In this document: piece after piece, positions 42,099 to 50,206 of the stretch
Layout of the letters: every line of letters starts with the position of its first letter
Numbering within the stretch: the first letter of the stretch is position 1
DNA from: Myxococcales bacterium
Lineage (GTDB): Bacteria; Myxococcota_A; UBA9160; UBA4427
DNA length: 54,830 bases
NCBI GenBank assembly: GCA_014240165.1
Contig: JAAZXM010000024.1
Location: 1-54,830 of the forward strand
Direction: 5' to 3'
Program-made: the position numbers and the translations under genes
Notes under the pieces: model-generated
The model's database searches: none
Seen by the model: the letters and a program-made list of their open reading frames with translations, nothing else
What the model was told of the DNA's origin: nothing

Positions 42099-43262
42099 AT
42101 GGATGTCAAATTCAGCGCCGAACAGGAAATGCTTCGGGAAAGCGCGCGGGGGCTGCTCGAGAAGGAGTGCCCCATGGCCTTGGTGCGCGCTCAACTCGAG
42201 AGCGAGATCGGCCTTCCCGAAGCGCTCTGGCAACGCATGGCCGACCTCGGTTGGCTGGGTCTGATCGTGCCCGAGGCGTACGGGGGCGGCGAACTCGGGA
42301 TGATCGATCTCGCGCTCCTGCTCGAGGAGATGGGACGCGTCCTGTGCCCCGGCCCCTTTGTCTCCACCGCGGTGGTGGGGGCCCAGGCCATCCGCCTCGG
42401 CGGCAGCGAGGCCCAGAGGGAAGAGTGGCTGCCGCCCCTCGTGCGCGGCGAATTGCGGATCGCCCTGGCGCAATTGGAGGCCGAAGCCGATTGGGAGCCC
42501 GCTGGAATCCAGATGCAGGCCCAGCCCGACGGCGAGGGCTTCCGCCTGGAGGGCCGAAAATGCTTCGTCGCGGACGCCCCTTCCGCCCATCAATTGCTCG
42601 TTGTCGCGCGCACGGAGCCCGGAAGCGGCGCATCGGCTCAGGGGATCAGCCTCATGATGGTACCGAGGGATGCGCCCGGGGTATCGCTTCGCGTCCTCGA
42701 CTACGCGGAACAGAGCCGGAAATTGGCCGAGGTCGAGTTCGATGGCGTTCGGGTCGCTGCCGACGCGGTGATCGGAAAGCCCGGCGAGGCCTGGCCGCTG
42801 CTGGAAAGACTCCACGACCACGCGCGGGTGGCGCTTTGCGCCGAACTCAGCGGAAGTGCCCAGCGGGTCCTCGAACTCTCGGTCGCTTATGCGAAGACCC
42901 GGGAACAATTCGGCCAGGCCATTGGGCGCTTCCAGGCGATTCAGCATAAATGCGCCGATATGCTGGTGGCCAGCGAGGGGATCCGCTCCGCCGCCTATTA
43001 CTCAGCCTGGGCCCTGGACCAGGGCGAGCCCGATGCTCACGCTTCGGCGAGCCTCGCGAAGGCTTATTGCAGCGAAGCGGGCGTGAAGATCACCGGTGAC
43101 GGCATCCAGATCCACGGCGGATTGGGCTTTACGTGGGAGCAGGATCTTCACCTCTACTTCAAGCACGCCCGGGCTGCAGAATTCGCCTACGGCTCCCCGG
43201 CCCTGAACCGGGAACTCGCCGCCCGCGTCCTGCTCGATGGCCCCGGGCCCGCCACGCCCTAA
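42099..43262 (+). CDS. Acyl-CoA dehydrogenase (FadE type, subunit-like)
   Basis: A 387-residue acyl-CoA dehydrogenase. Middle-domain motifs are present, as are ARVALCAELSGSAQRVLELSVAYAKTREQFGQ (FAD/substrate region) and the ending IQIHGGLGFTWEQDLHLYFKH. The C-terminal region, where many homologues have the base Glu, reads AYGSPALNREL and has none. ATG at 42099 follows a ggag site. Actinobacterial steroid dehydrogenases pair such subunits with a partner carrying the base. The convergent gene ending at the same spot (43259-44446) may be the partner. Confidence 0.88.
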   Translation: MDVKFSAEQEMLRESARGLLEKECPMALVRAQLESEIGLPEALWQRMADLGWLGLIVPEAYGGGELGMIDLALLLEEMGRVLCPGPFVSTAVVGAQAIRLGGSEAQREEWLPPLVRGELRIALAQLEAEADWEPAGIQMQAQPDGEGFRLEGRKCFVADAPSAHQLLVVARTEPGSGASAQGISLMMVPRDAPGVSLRVLDYAEQSRKLAEVEFDGVRVAADAVIGKPGEAWPLLERLHDHARVALCAELSGSAQRVLELSVAYAKTREQFGQAIGRFQAIQHKCADMLVASEGIRSAAYYSAWALDQGEPDAHASASLAKAYCSEAGVKITGDGIQIHGGLGFTWEQDLHLYFKHARAAEFAYGSPALNRELAARVLLDGPGPATP

Positions 43263-44446
43263 CGCGGGAGCCCGAGCACCCGGGTCGCGATGATGTTGCG
43301 CTGAACTTCGGAGGTGCCGGCGTAGATGGTCGACGCTCGGGACCACAGCGCTTCGTAGGCCCAATAGCCCTCGTCCAAGGCCGAGGGATCACCCTTTTGC
43401 ACCAGGGCCCTCGGTCCGAGGATGTCCACTGCGGCAGCCTTCATGCGCTGGTCGATTTCGCTCCAGAGCACCTTGAGGGTCGATCCCTCTGGGCCAGGCA
43501 ATCCCTTCTCCTTCACCGCCCAGGCATTTCGGTAGACGGAGGTCCGCAGCACCATCATCTCGGCGGCAAAGCTCGCCAGGGTCTGGCGCACCAGGGGGTC
43601 ATCCGTCGCCCTTCCCTCTCCCCGGGGCGTTTCCCGCGCTGCGCGGATCAGCAGATCCAAGTCGGCGCCGAGCCGGGCATGTTGTGCCGTCGACCCCCGC
43701 TCGACCGAAAGGGTAGTCATCACGATATCCCAGCCGCCATTGATCTCGCCGACGACATTCTCAATTGGAACTCGGACCTCGTCGAAGAAGACCTCGTTGA
43801 ACCAAGCGTGGCCCGTCATCTCGATCAGGGGCCGAATCGTGATACCCGGCGTCTTCATGTCCACCAGCAGAAAGGTCAAGCCCTTGTGCTTGGGCGCGTC
43901 GGGATCGGTTCGGACGACAAGAATGCACCAATCGGCTTGCTGGGCGAAACTGGTCCACGTTTTTTGCCCCTGAACGATGATCTCATCACCGCTCACCACG
44001 CCGCGCGTGCGCAAAGAGGCAAGGTCCGACCCAGCGTTGGGTTCAGAGAACCCCTGACACCAGACATCTTCTCCCTTCAGGATGGGCTCCAAAAAGCGAT
44101 CTTTCTGCCAGTCCGCGCCCCGGGCCATCAGGGTCGGTCCCACCAGGCTGGTGCTTACCGACATGGAGATCTGATCCGGACCCCGCACCCGGGTGTACTC
44201 CTCTTGCCAGATCAGGTGCTGGATGACGTCGACGTCCCGGCCGCCATATTCGCGTGGCCAATCGAGCCCCGCCCAGCCGCCCTCGTAGAGCTTGCGCTGC
44301 CAGGCTCGCAGAAAGGCGACCTCTTCCGAGGGGTCCGCTGGAGCTTCGTATTCGGACGTGCCCCAATTCTCGGGCAGGTTCGCCTGGAGCCAGGCCCGAG
44401 CCTCTTGTCGGAATGCGGCTTCCTCGGGCGAATCGCGCAGGTCCAT
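43259..44446 (-). CDS. Acyl-CoA dehydrogenase (FadE type, second subunit)
   Basis: A 395-residue acyl-CoA dehydrogenase with motifs WCQGFSEPNAGSDLASLRT (acyl/FAD site), VWCQGF-adjacent GQKTWTS and the C-terminal STIYAGTSEVQRNIIATRVLGLPR, shown in part. It starts about 39 bases after the CoA-transferase gene on the same strand, so the two are probably one operon. Its stop overlaps the stop of the convergent plus-strand dehydrogenase in the tetranucleotide CTAA. Confidence 0.9.
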   Translation of the reverse strand: MDLRDSPEEAAFRQEARAWLQANLPENWGTSEYEAPADPSEEVAFLRAWQRKLYEGGWAGLDWPREYGGRDVDVIQHLIWQEEYTRVRGPDQISMSVSTSLVGPTLMARGADWQKDRFLEPILKGEDVWCQGFSEPNAGSDLASLRTRGVVSGDEIIVQGQKTWTSFAQQADWCILVVRTDPDAPKHKGLTFLLVDMKTPGITIRPLIEMTGHAWFNEVFFDEVRVPIENVVGEINGGWDIVMTTLSVERGSTAQHARLGADLDLLIRAARETPRGEGRATDDPLVRQTLASFAAEMMVLRTSVYRNAWAVKEKGLPGPEGSTLKVLWSEIDQRMKAAAVDILGPRALVQKGDPSALDEGYWAYEALWSRASTIYAGTSEVQRNIIATRVLGLPR

Positions 44447-44485
44447 GCTCGTCTCCTTGCTCGGCCCGGAACCCGGGCCCGGTGT

Positions 44486-47017
44486 CTACAGGTTGACCCC
44501 GGCCTCGACCAAGGCCTGGATCTCGGCGTCCGAGAGTCCGAGGATACCCGACAGGATCGCCTGGGAGTGCTCCCCCAGGTGGGGGCCGGGGCGGCTGATT
44601 CGGCCGGGGGTTTCCGACAGGCGCGCCCCTGAGCGCTCGAAGGCCAATGGGCCCAGGGTGCCGTGGTCCAGGGCAACGAAATGGCCCCGGCTGCGGAGTT
44701 GGGGATCGTCCTGAAGCCCGGCGAAATCACGCACCACGCCCGCTTCGACCCCCGCCGCCTGGAGTTCGCCCATCAGCGCCTCGGCGTCTCGCTGCTCTGT
44801 CCAGCCCGCCATCTGGGCATCGAGTTCGTCCGCGTTCTCCACCCGCTGTTCGAGTCCCTGGAAGCGCGCTTCCCCAGCCCAAGCCGGGCTCCCCATGCAG
44901 GCGACCAACCGTTCCCACTCGGCCTCGTCCCGGGCCGCGATAGCGATCCAGGCCTCGCTGCCTCCTTCTGCGCCTTCACGCTCGCTGCAGGGATAGATGC
45001 CGTGGGGAGCGGCGTGCGCGCTGCGGTTGCCCGCCCGGCTCATGATTTCGCCTTCCGCGCTATAGCGCACCACCATCTCGGCCAGGCTGTAGACGCCGGT
45101 TTCGATCTGTGAGACGTCGATGTACTGCCCCTCCCCGGTGCGCCGGAGGTGAAGCAACGCCGCCATCAGCGCGGTGGCGACGAAGCGCGGCGACAGGGAG
45201 TCGGTGATCGTCCCGTAGGGACCCAGGGCCTCGGCGTCGGGCCAGCCCGTCAGGTGATTGAAGCCCGCGATGGCGGCCCCCTGCCCTCCGAAGCCGGGGT
45301 AATCGCGTTGCGGCCCGGTCTGGCCAAAGAGGCAGCCGCTCACCATGACCAGATCGGGGCGAGCCTCGCGGAGGTGTTCGTAGTCCAAACCCCAGCGCTC
45401 CATCACTCCGGGTGCGAAATTCTCGGCCACCACGTCGGCCCATTCATCGATCAGGCGGCGAACCAGGGCGATGCCCTCGGGCGCCTTCATGTTGATGGCC
45501 AGGCTCTCTTTCTCGGGGTTCAGCAGCACGAACATGGGCGCCCGCTCGAGAATGTCCGGATCGTCGCGATTTTCCGCGGTCACGTGGAGCAGGCGCAGAA
45601 AGTCGGGCCGGCGGGAGGACTCGATGCGAATCACCCGGGCGCCCTGCTGGGCCAGGTATCCCGTGGCGACGGGGCCCGCGGCGCCGGATCCGAGTTCGAG
45701 CACGCGCAAGCCCTCGAGGCAGCGCCCGCCGGCCACCCGAACGGCAAGCCGGCTCGCCGGGGCTCGTTCGGGTTCCTCGGGCCGGCGCGGCCGTTGGGCA
45801 ATTTCCTCGTGAATCTCGCCGGAGTGCGCGCCCAGGGCGGGCGCCCCCCGGCGAAGCCGGATCTCGCCCAGACTGGACTTTGCGAAGAAGGCGGGGTGTT
45901 CGAGGGAGAGTTCGAGTTCGGGGTAGGTCACGCGTTGGAAAAATTCCCTATCCCGCAATTGGGGCTGCTCGAGGATCTCCCGGGCATCATTGCATGGCGC
46001 TAGAAGAATCCGTCGGGCGAGGGCTTCGTCGTAGAGTTCTCGCATGGTGCGGCCCGCGAAGAAATCGCCGAAGGTCGTTTCCAATCGCTCGAGCTCGCCG
46101 GGGCCGAGGCTTCGAGGGCTGTATTGCGCCCAGTCCATGGCCCGGAGCCAATCCGGCGCCATGTCGCACTCGGCCATATAGTCCACGGTGGCGGCGAGAT
46201 TGGCGGCGCGCGCAGGTCCGCCCCGGAGCCCGTAGCTGATCCAGCCATCGCGGCAGCGCCAGATTTCCCGGGTTCCCCCGGTTCGGCTTCCCGTTCGCGG
46301 CCGGGGCCCGGGGGCCAGCGGATATTGCCCGGCCCCGGTCATCAGGCTGGCGAGTTGGCACTCCTGGAGCGACACGTCCACGATCTGCCCCTCAGCCAGA
46401 TCCGGGCGCGCCCAGAGCGCCAGCAGGATACCCAGCGCGGCTTCGGGTCCCGCGTGCATGTACGCAGTGGGGAGGCCACAGGCCAGGGGGGGCCGCTCGG
46501 GATCACCCGTCACGCTGGCGTTGCCCCCCATCGCGACGCAGACCAGGTCGTGCCCCTCGAACCCCGCGTAGGGTCCGGTCTGGCCGAAGGGCGTGATGGC
46601 GCAAAAAACCAGGCCGGGATGGTCCGCGGGCAGCATGGCAACGAGATCGGCGTAGCCCAGTCCCCAATCCTCCAGGCGCCCGGCGCGCCCGCTTTCGAGC
46701 ACCACGTCGGCGGTGGCCGCCAAGGCGACGAAGGCCGTGCGGTCCGCGTCGGACCCGGCCAGGTCGAGTACGTGACTTCGCTTGCCGGTGTTGCCCGCCA
46801 GCCAGGCGCAGCTCGCGCCCTGGCTCCGGGCCTCAGGGCTGGGGTACGGGGCCCGCTGTCTCAGCGGATCGCCTGTCGGGGGCTCGATCTTGATGACGTC
46901 GGCGCCCAGATCCGCCAGGATGCGTCCGGCCAGGTGGCCCCGCTCGTCGCTGAGATCGAGGACCCGGTAGTTGGACAGCAAAGGCGAGTCTTCCGGGTGG
47001 CTCGCAGCCCAGGGCAT
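44486..47017 (-). CDS. Tandem type III CoA-transferase (CaiB/BaiF fusion)
   Basis: An 843-residue protein with two full-length CaiB/BaiF CoA-transferase domains in tandem (about residues 10-415 and 428-835). The first has LADLGADVIKIEPP and GHDLVCVAMGG with the expected catalytic Asp157. The second has LELGSGAAGPVATGYLAQQGARVIRIESS and the later GWPDAEALGPYGTITD, but the corresponding position reads PGFGGQG without that Asp. Such enzymes move CoA between acids; a fusion could create an obligate heterodimer-like arrangement with one active half. The start at 47017 (MPWAASH) is chosen for a gaggg site and to clear the divergent SDR gene; 47113 and 47158 are longer options. Confidence 0.85.
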   Translation of the reverse strand: MPWAASHPEDSPLLSNYRVLDLSDERGHLAGRILADLGADVIKIEPPTGDPLRQRAPYPSPEARSQGASCAWLAGNTGKRSHVLDLAGSDADRTAFVALAATADVVLESGRAGRLEDWGLGYADLVAMLPADHPGLVFCAITPFGQTGPYAGFEGHDLVCVAMGGNASVTGDPERPPLACGLPTAYMHAGPEAALGILLALWARPDLAEGQIVDVSLQECQLASLMTGAGQYPLAPGPRPRTGSRTGGTREIWRCRDGWISYGLRGGPARAANLAATVDYMAECDMAPDWLRAMDWAQYSPRSLGPGELERLETTFGDFFAGRTMRELYDEALARRILLAPCNDAREILEQPQLRDREFFQRVTYPELELSLEHPAFFAKSSLGEIRLRRGAPALGAHSGEIHEEIAQRPRRPEEPERAPASRLAVRVAGGRCLEGLRVLELGSGAAGPVATGYLAQQGARVIRIESSRRPDFLRLLHVTAENRDDPDILERAPMFVLLNPEKESLAINMKAPEGIALVRRLIDEWADVVAENFAPGVMERWGLDYEHLREARPDLVMVSGCLFGQTGPQRDYPGFGGQGAAIAGFNHLTGWPDAEALGPYGTITDSLSPRFVATALMAALLHLRRTGEGQYIDVSQIETGVYSLAEMVVRYSAEGEIMSRAGNRSAHAAPHGIYPCSEREGAEGGSEAWIAIAARDEAEWERLVACMGSPAWAGEARFQGLEQRVENADELDAQMAGWTEQRDAEALMGELQAAGVEAGVVRDFAGLQDDPQLRSRGHFVALDHGTLGPLAFERSGARLSETPGRISRPGPHLGEHSQAILSGILGLSDAEIQALVEAGVNL

Positions 47018-47133
47018 AGGGGGCCCTCGGCCGAGAACGAGAAACGGGATCCCAGGAGCGCCCGCCGCTCTGGACAACCCACGAGGCAAAGTTAACACTT
47101 CGTCAGAAATCATCACTCGCCCCCGGAGAGCCC

Positions 47134-47925
47134 ATGCGTAGCCCGTCCCTCTTTTCACTCGATCAGCAGTCCGCGCTGGTAACCGGAGGCGGCCGAGGGA
47201 TCGGGCGCCATATCGCCTTCGGATTGGCCGAGGCGGGAGCCCATGTCTTCCTCGCGTCGCGCAAGGCAGAGTCCTGCGCCGAAACCGCCGCGGCCATTAC
47301 GGATCAGGGCGGCCAGGCCACCGCCCTCTCGGCGGATATCAGCCAACCCGAGGCTTGGGGCCGATTGGTGGATGAGGTACTGGAGCACACCCCGCGCCTT
47401 CATATCCTGGTCAACAACGCGGGTCGGACCTGGGCGGCCCCGCTTTTCGACTATCCCCTGGAGGCCTGGGACAAGGTCTTCGACCTCAATGTGCGGGGAC
47501 TCTTCGGTCTTTCGCAACGCGTCGCACGGCATATGCGCGAAGCCGGGGGCGGCGCGATCCTGCACGTGAGTTCGATTTCCGCCTTTCGCGCCAGCCGAGA
47601 TGAGAACGAACCGGTCGTCGCCTACAACGCAAGCAAGGGCGCGGTCACCGCACTCACTGCCGATATGGCGGTGAAGTTGGCGCCCCATGGTATACGGGTC
47701 AATGCCATCGCTCCCGGGCCTTTCGATACCGCCATGATGGATCACCTGCGCGACGATCCCGAGAAACTCGCGGCGTTCGAACGGCGCATTCCCCAGGCGC
47801 GTTCGGGCGGGGCCGATGACATCAAGGGGGCCGCGGTCTTTCTCACCAGCGCTGCATCCGCCTTCGTGACCGGGCATACTCTGGTTGTGGATGGCGGCCT
47901 GATGGCGACGTCCCCACTCTTTTGA
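47134..47925 (+). CDS. Short-chain dehydrogenase/reductase (SDR)
   Basis: A classical SDR of 263 residues. The cofactor motif is ALVTGGGRGIG (14-24), NNAG at 94-97, Ser146/147, and the catalytic Tyr164/Lys168 pair in YNASKGA. The DGG near the C-terminus (VVDGGLMATS) matches 3-oxoacyl-type and hydroxysteroid-type members. It is divergent from the CoA-transferase gene and 82 bases before the TauD-like gene. It probably interconverts a hydroxy and keto group in the same pathway. Confidence 0.9.
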   Translation: MRSPSLFSLDQQSALVTGGGRGIGRHIAFGLAEAGAHVFLASRKAESCAETAAAITDQGGQATALSADISQPEAWGRLVDEVLEHTPRLHILVNNAGRTWAAPLFDYPLEAWDKVFDLNVRGLFGLSQRVARHMREAGGGAILHVSSISAFRASRDENEPVVAYNASKGAVTALTADMAVKLAPHGIRVNAIAPGPFDTAMMDHLRDDPEKLAAFERRIPQARSGGADDIKGAAVFLTSAASAFVTGHTLVVDGGLMATSPLF

Positions 47926-48007
47926 TCCAAGGCGGGAAGCCAGCGTATTCCGGGCCCGCTCCATCTGGACTAGCATCGGCGGGTCCAACCGCCCCGGAGA
48001 ATTCCCC

Positions 48008-48772
48008 TTGCTCGACCTGCGTCCACTGAGTTCGGAAATCGGCGCCGAGGTGCATGGCCTCGTCCTCGCCCGGCCCCTTTCCCCCGAGACGATCCGGGCG
48101 ATCCGGGCGGCCCTGGTTGAACATGAATTGTTGATTTTTCCCGAGCAGGCCCTGAGCGAAGAAGAGCACATCGCCTTCGCGTCGGAGTTCGGTACGCCTG
48201 AGATTCACCCAACGCGGGAGGGGGCGGCGGGCAACCCCGAGATCTTCGTCATCGACACGGACGATGGGGCCCCGGCGGCCCAATGGTGGCATACGGATAT
48301 GACCGCCCTGCCCGCTCCGCCCATGGGCTCGATCCTCCACATGCAGATCACCCCGGAAAAAGGCGGCGACACCGAATGGTCGAGCCAGACCTCTGCCTTC
48401 GAGGCGCTGCCCCCGGATTTGAAGGAACGCGTCCGCGGCCTGCGCGCCGAGCACGAGGCCTGGTGGGACGCCGAGACGAAGAGCGCCCATCCCGTGGTTC
48501 ATGTGCATCCCGAGTCCGGCCGGGAGAGCCTTTTTGTCAACGGGATCTTCACCAAACGGATTCTCGATCTCCCCGAAAAAGAGGGGGGTGAGTTGCTCGA
48601 ATATCTCTGCGACCACGCGACCGAGGAGCGGTTCACCGTTCGGCATCGTTGGCGTCAAGGGGACGTCGCCTTCTGGGATAACCGATCCACCCAGCATCGG
48701 GTCAATGACGACTATGGTGAGGCCCGGCGCCGCATCCATCGGGTCACTTTGCTGGGCCAGGCCCCGGTTTAG
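48008..48772 (+). CDS. TauD/TfdA-family 2-oxoglutarate dioxygenase
   Basis: A 254-residue Fe(II)/2-oxoglutarate oxygenase: His95 and Asp97 in WWHTDM, distal His in NRSTQHRV and the 2-oxoglutarate Arg in RRRIHRV. Members cleave sulfonates, aryloxyacetates or other C-O/C-S substrates by hydroxylation. TTG at 48008 follows ggaga at good distance; no closer ATG is in frame. It lies 82 bases after the SDR gene and 15 before the MFS transporter gene, so oxidation and uptake or export of one compound are plausibly linked. Confidence 0.9.
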   Translation: MLDLRPLSSEIGAEVHGLVLARPLSPETIRAIRAALVEHELLIFPEQALSEEEHIAFASEFGTPEIHPTREGAAGNPEIFVIDTDDGAPAAQWWHTDMTALPAPPMGSILHMQITPEKGGDTEWSSQTSAFEALPPDLKERVRGLRAEHEAWWDAETKSAHPVVHVHPESGRESLFVNGIFTKRILDLPEKEGGELLEYLCDHATEERFTVRHRWRQGDVAFWDNRSTQHRVNDDYGEARRRIHRVTLLGQAPV

Positions 48773-48787
48773 AGCAAGCGATTCAAT

Positions 48788-50206
48788 GTGGATCCCGTGC
48801 TAGAGACGCCCGCATCGTCAGGCCCTTCGTCGTCAGGCCCTTCGTCGTCAGGCCCTTCGTCAGGCCCTTCGTCAGACTCCTCCGCCGCTACCTCCTCCCC
48901 GGGATTTTCGCTCTCGTACCGGCGCTATGTCCTGGGCCTGCTCACGGTCGTCTACATCGTCAATTTCGTGGACCGCCAGGTGCTCTCGATCCTGCTCGAG
49001 TCCATCAAACTCGACCTCGGGCTCAGCGACACTCAACTCGGCCTGCTCTCGGGTACCGCCTTCGGACTTTTCTACGCCACCCTGGGCATCCCCATTGCCC
49101 GGCTGGCCGACATCTTTTCGCGCAAGTTGGTGATCGTGGTTTCCCTGGCTCTGTGGAGCGCCATGACCGCCCTATGCGGATCGGCCTCGGGCTTCGCCAT
49201 GTTGCTCCTCTACCGGGTGGGAGTGGGGGTCGGCGAAGCCGGCGGGAGCCCGCCTTCCCACGCGCTGATCAGCGATCTCTTTGCTCCGGAGAATCGCGGG
49301 GCCGCGTTGGGGATCTTCTCCCTGGGCGTTCCTATTGGGATTCTTGTGGGCCTTCTGGCCGGGGGATGGCTGGACGAATCCCTGGGTTGGCGAACCGCCT
49401 TCGTCGTGGTGGGGCTGCCCGGCCTGGTGCTCTCCTTGATTGTGGGGCTGACCCTGCGCGAACCACCCCGAGGCATGGCCGATGGGCTGGTGGGCGCAAC
49501 GGGTTCTCATAGCGCGCGGGAGGTGATCGCCTTCCTCGCGCGCTCGCGCAGTTTTATCCATACCGCCCTGGGCGGCGCTTTCTACGCCTTCGTGGGGTAC
49601 TCATTCGTTACCTGGGCGCCTTCATTTCTCAAACGCTCCCATGCCATGGACAGCGGAGAGGTGGGCACCTGGCTGGCGCTGATCATCGGGATCGGTGGCG
49701 GGGTCGGGGTCTACGCGGGCGGCTGGCTCTCGGATCGCAGGGCCCGCGTCCACCCGCGTGGCCGCGCCCTGGTGCCCGCGGTCGCGATGTTCGCCTGCCT
49801 TCCCTTCTGGGCCGGGGTTTATTGGACAAACGATGCGGGGCTCGCCCTGGCCCTGATGGTGCCGCCCGCGACCTTCGGGCTGATGTACCAGGCGCCCGCC
49901 TTCGCCATCACCCAGGGCCTGTCGACGCCCGCCATGCGGGCCACTGCGGGGGCGGTCCTGCTCTTTGTCATCAACCTGATCGGCCTTGCGGTGGGGCCGG
50001 CGGTCACGGGCTTGCTCAGCGATAGCCTGGAGCCGCGCTTCGGTGCCGAGTCCCTGCGCTACGCCCTGCTCATCGTTTCCATGATGCTCGCCCTTTCGGG
50101 TTTCCATTTCTGGCGGGCGTCGCGCACCCTGGCCGAGGATCTGGAATTCGTCCAGTCGATTCAGCACCAACAAGCCAGCGGTGCGGGCGCGGCTCAGGCT
50201 TCGTAG
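48788..50206 (+). CDS. MFS transporter (Spns/spinster-like) with repetitive N-terminus
   Basis: A 472-residue MFS carrier with twelve hydrophobic helices. Helix 1 is RRYVLGLLTVVYIVNFVDRQVLSIL, and the MFS signature loop reads ARLADIFSRKLVIV (GxLaDrxGRkxxl-like), then LLLYRVGVGVGEAGGSPPSHALISD. It is close in type to spinster-like exporters. The first about 35 residues are a Ser/Gly/Pro-rich tail made by DNA tandem repeats. GTG at 48788 is the only in-frame start near the TauD stop. It overlaps the convergent ligase gene by 13 bases at the stop. Substrate unknown. Confidence 0.88.
   Translation: MDPVLETPASSGPSSSGPSSSGPSSGPSSDSSAATSSPGFSLSYRRYVLGLLTVVYIVNFVDRQVLSILLESIKLDLGLSDTQLGLLSGTAFGLFYATLGIPIARLADIFSRKLVIVVSLALWSAMTALCGSASGFAMLLLYRVGVGVGEAGGSPPSHALISDLFAPENRGAALGIFSLGVPIGILVGLLAGGWLDESLGWRTAFVVVGLPGLVLSLIVGLTLREPPRGMADGLVGATGSHSAREVIAFLARSRSFIHTALGGAFYAFVGYSFVTWAPSFLKRSHAMDSGEVGTWLALIIGIGGGVGVYAGGWLSDRRARVHPRGRALVPAVAMFACLPFWAGVYWTNDAGLALALMVPPATFGLMYQAPAFAITQGLSTPAMRATAGAVLLFVINLIGLAVGPAVTGLLSDSLEPRFGAESLRYALLIVSMMLALSGFHFWRASRTLAEDLEFVQSIQHQQASGAGAAQAS
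48815..48871 (+). repeat. Coding tandem repeat (15-bp unit) in MFS gene
   Basis: Three exact copies of tcgtcaggcccttcg (48815-48829, 48830-48844, 48845-48859), then one copy shortened to 12 bases (48860-48871). All lengths are multiples of three, so copy-number changes keep the frame, giving a Ser-Ser-Gly-Pro-Ser repeat at the cytoplasmic N-terminus. Confidence 0.9.
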
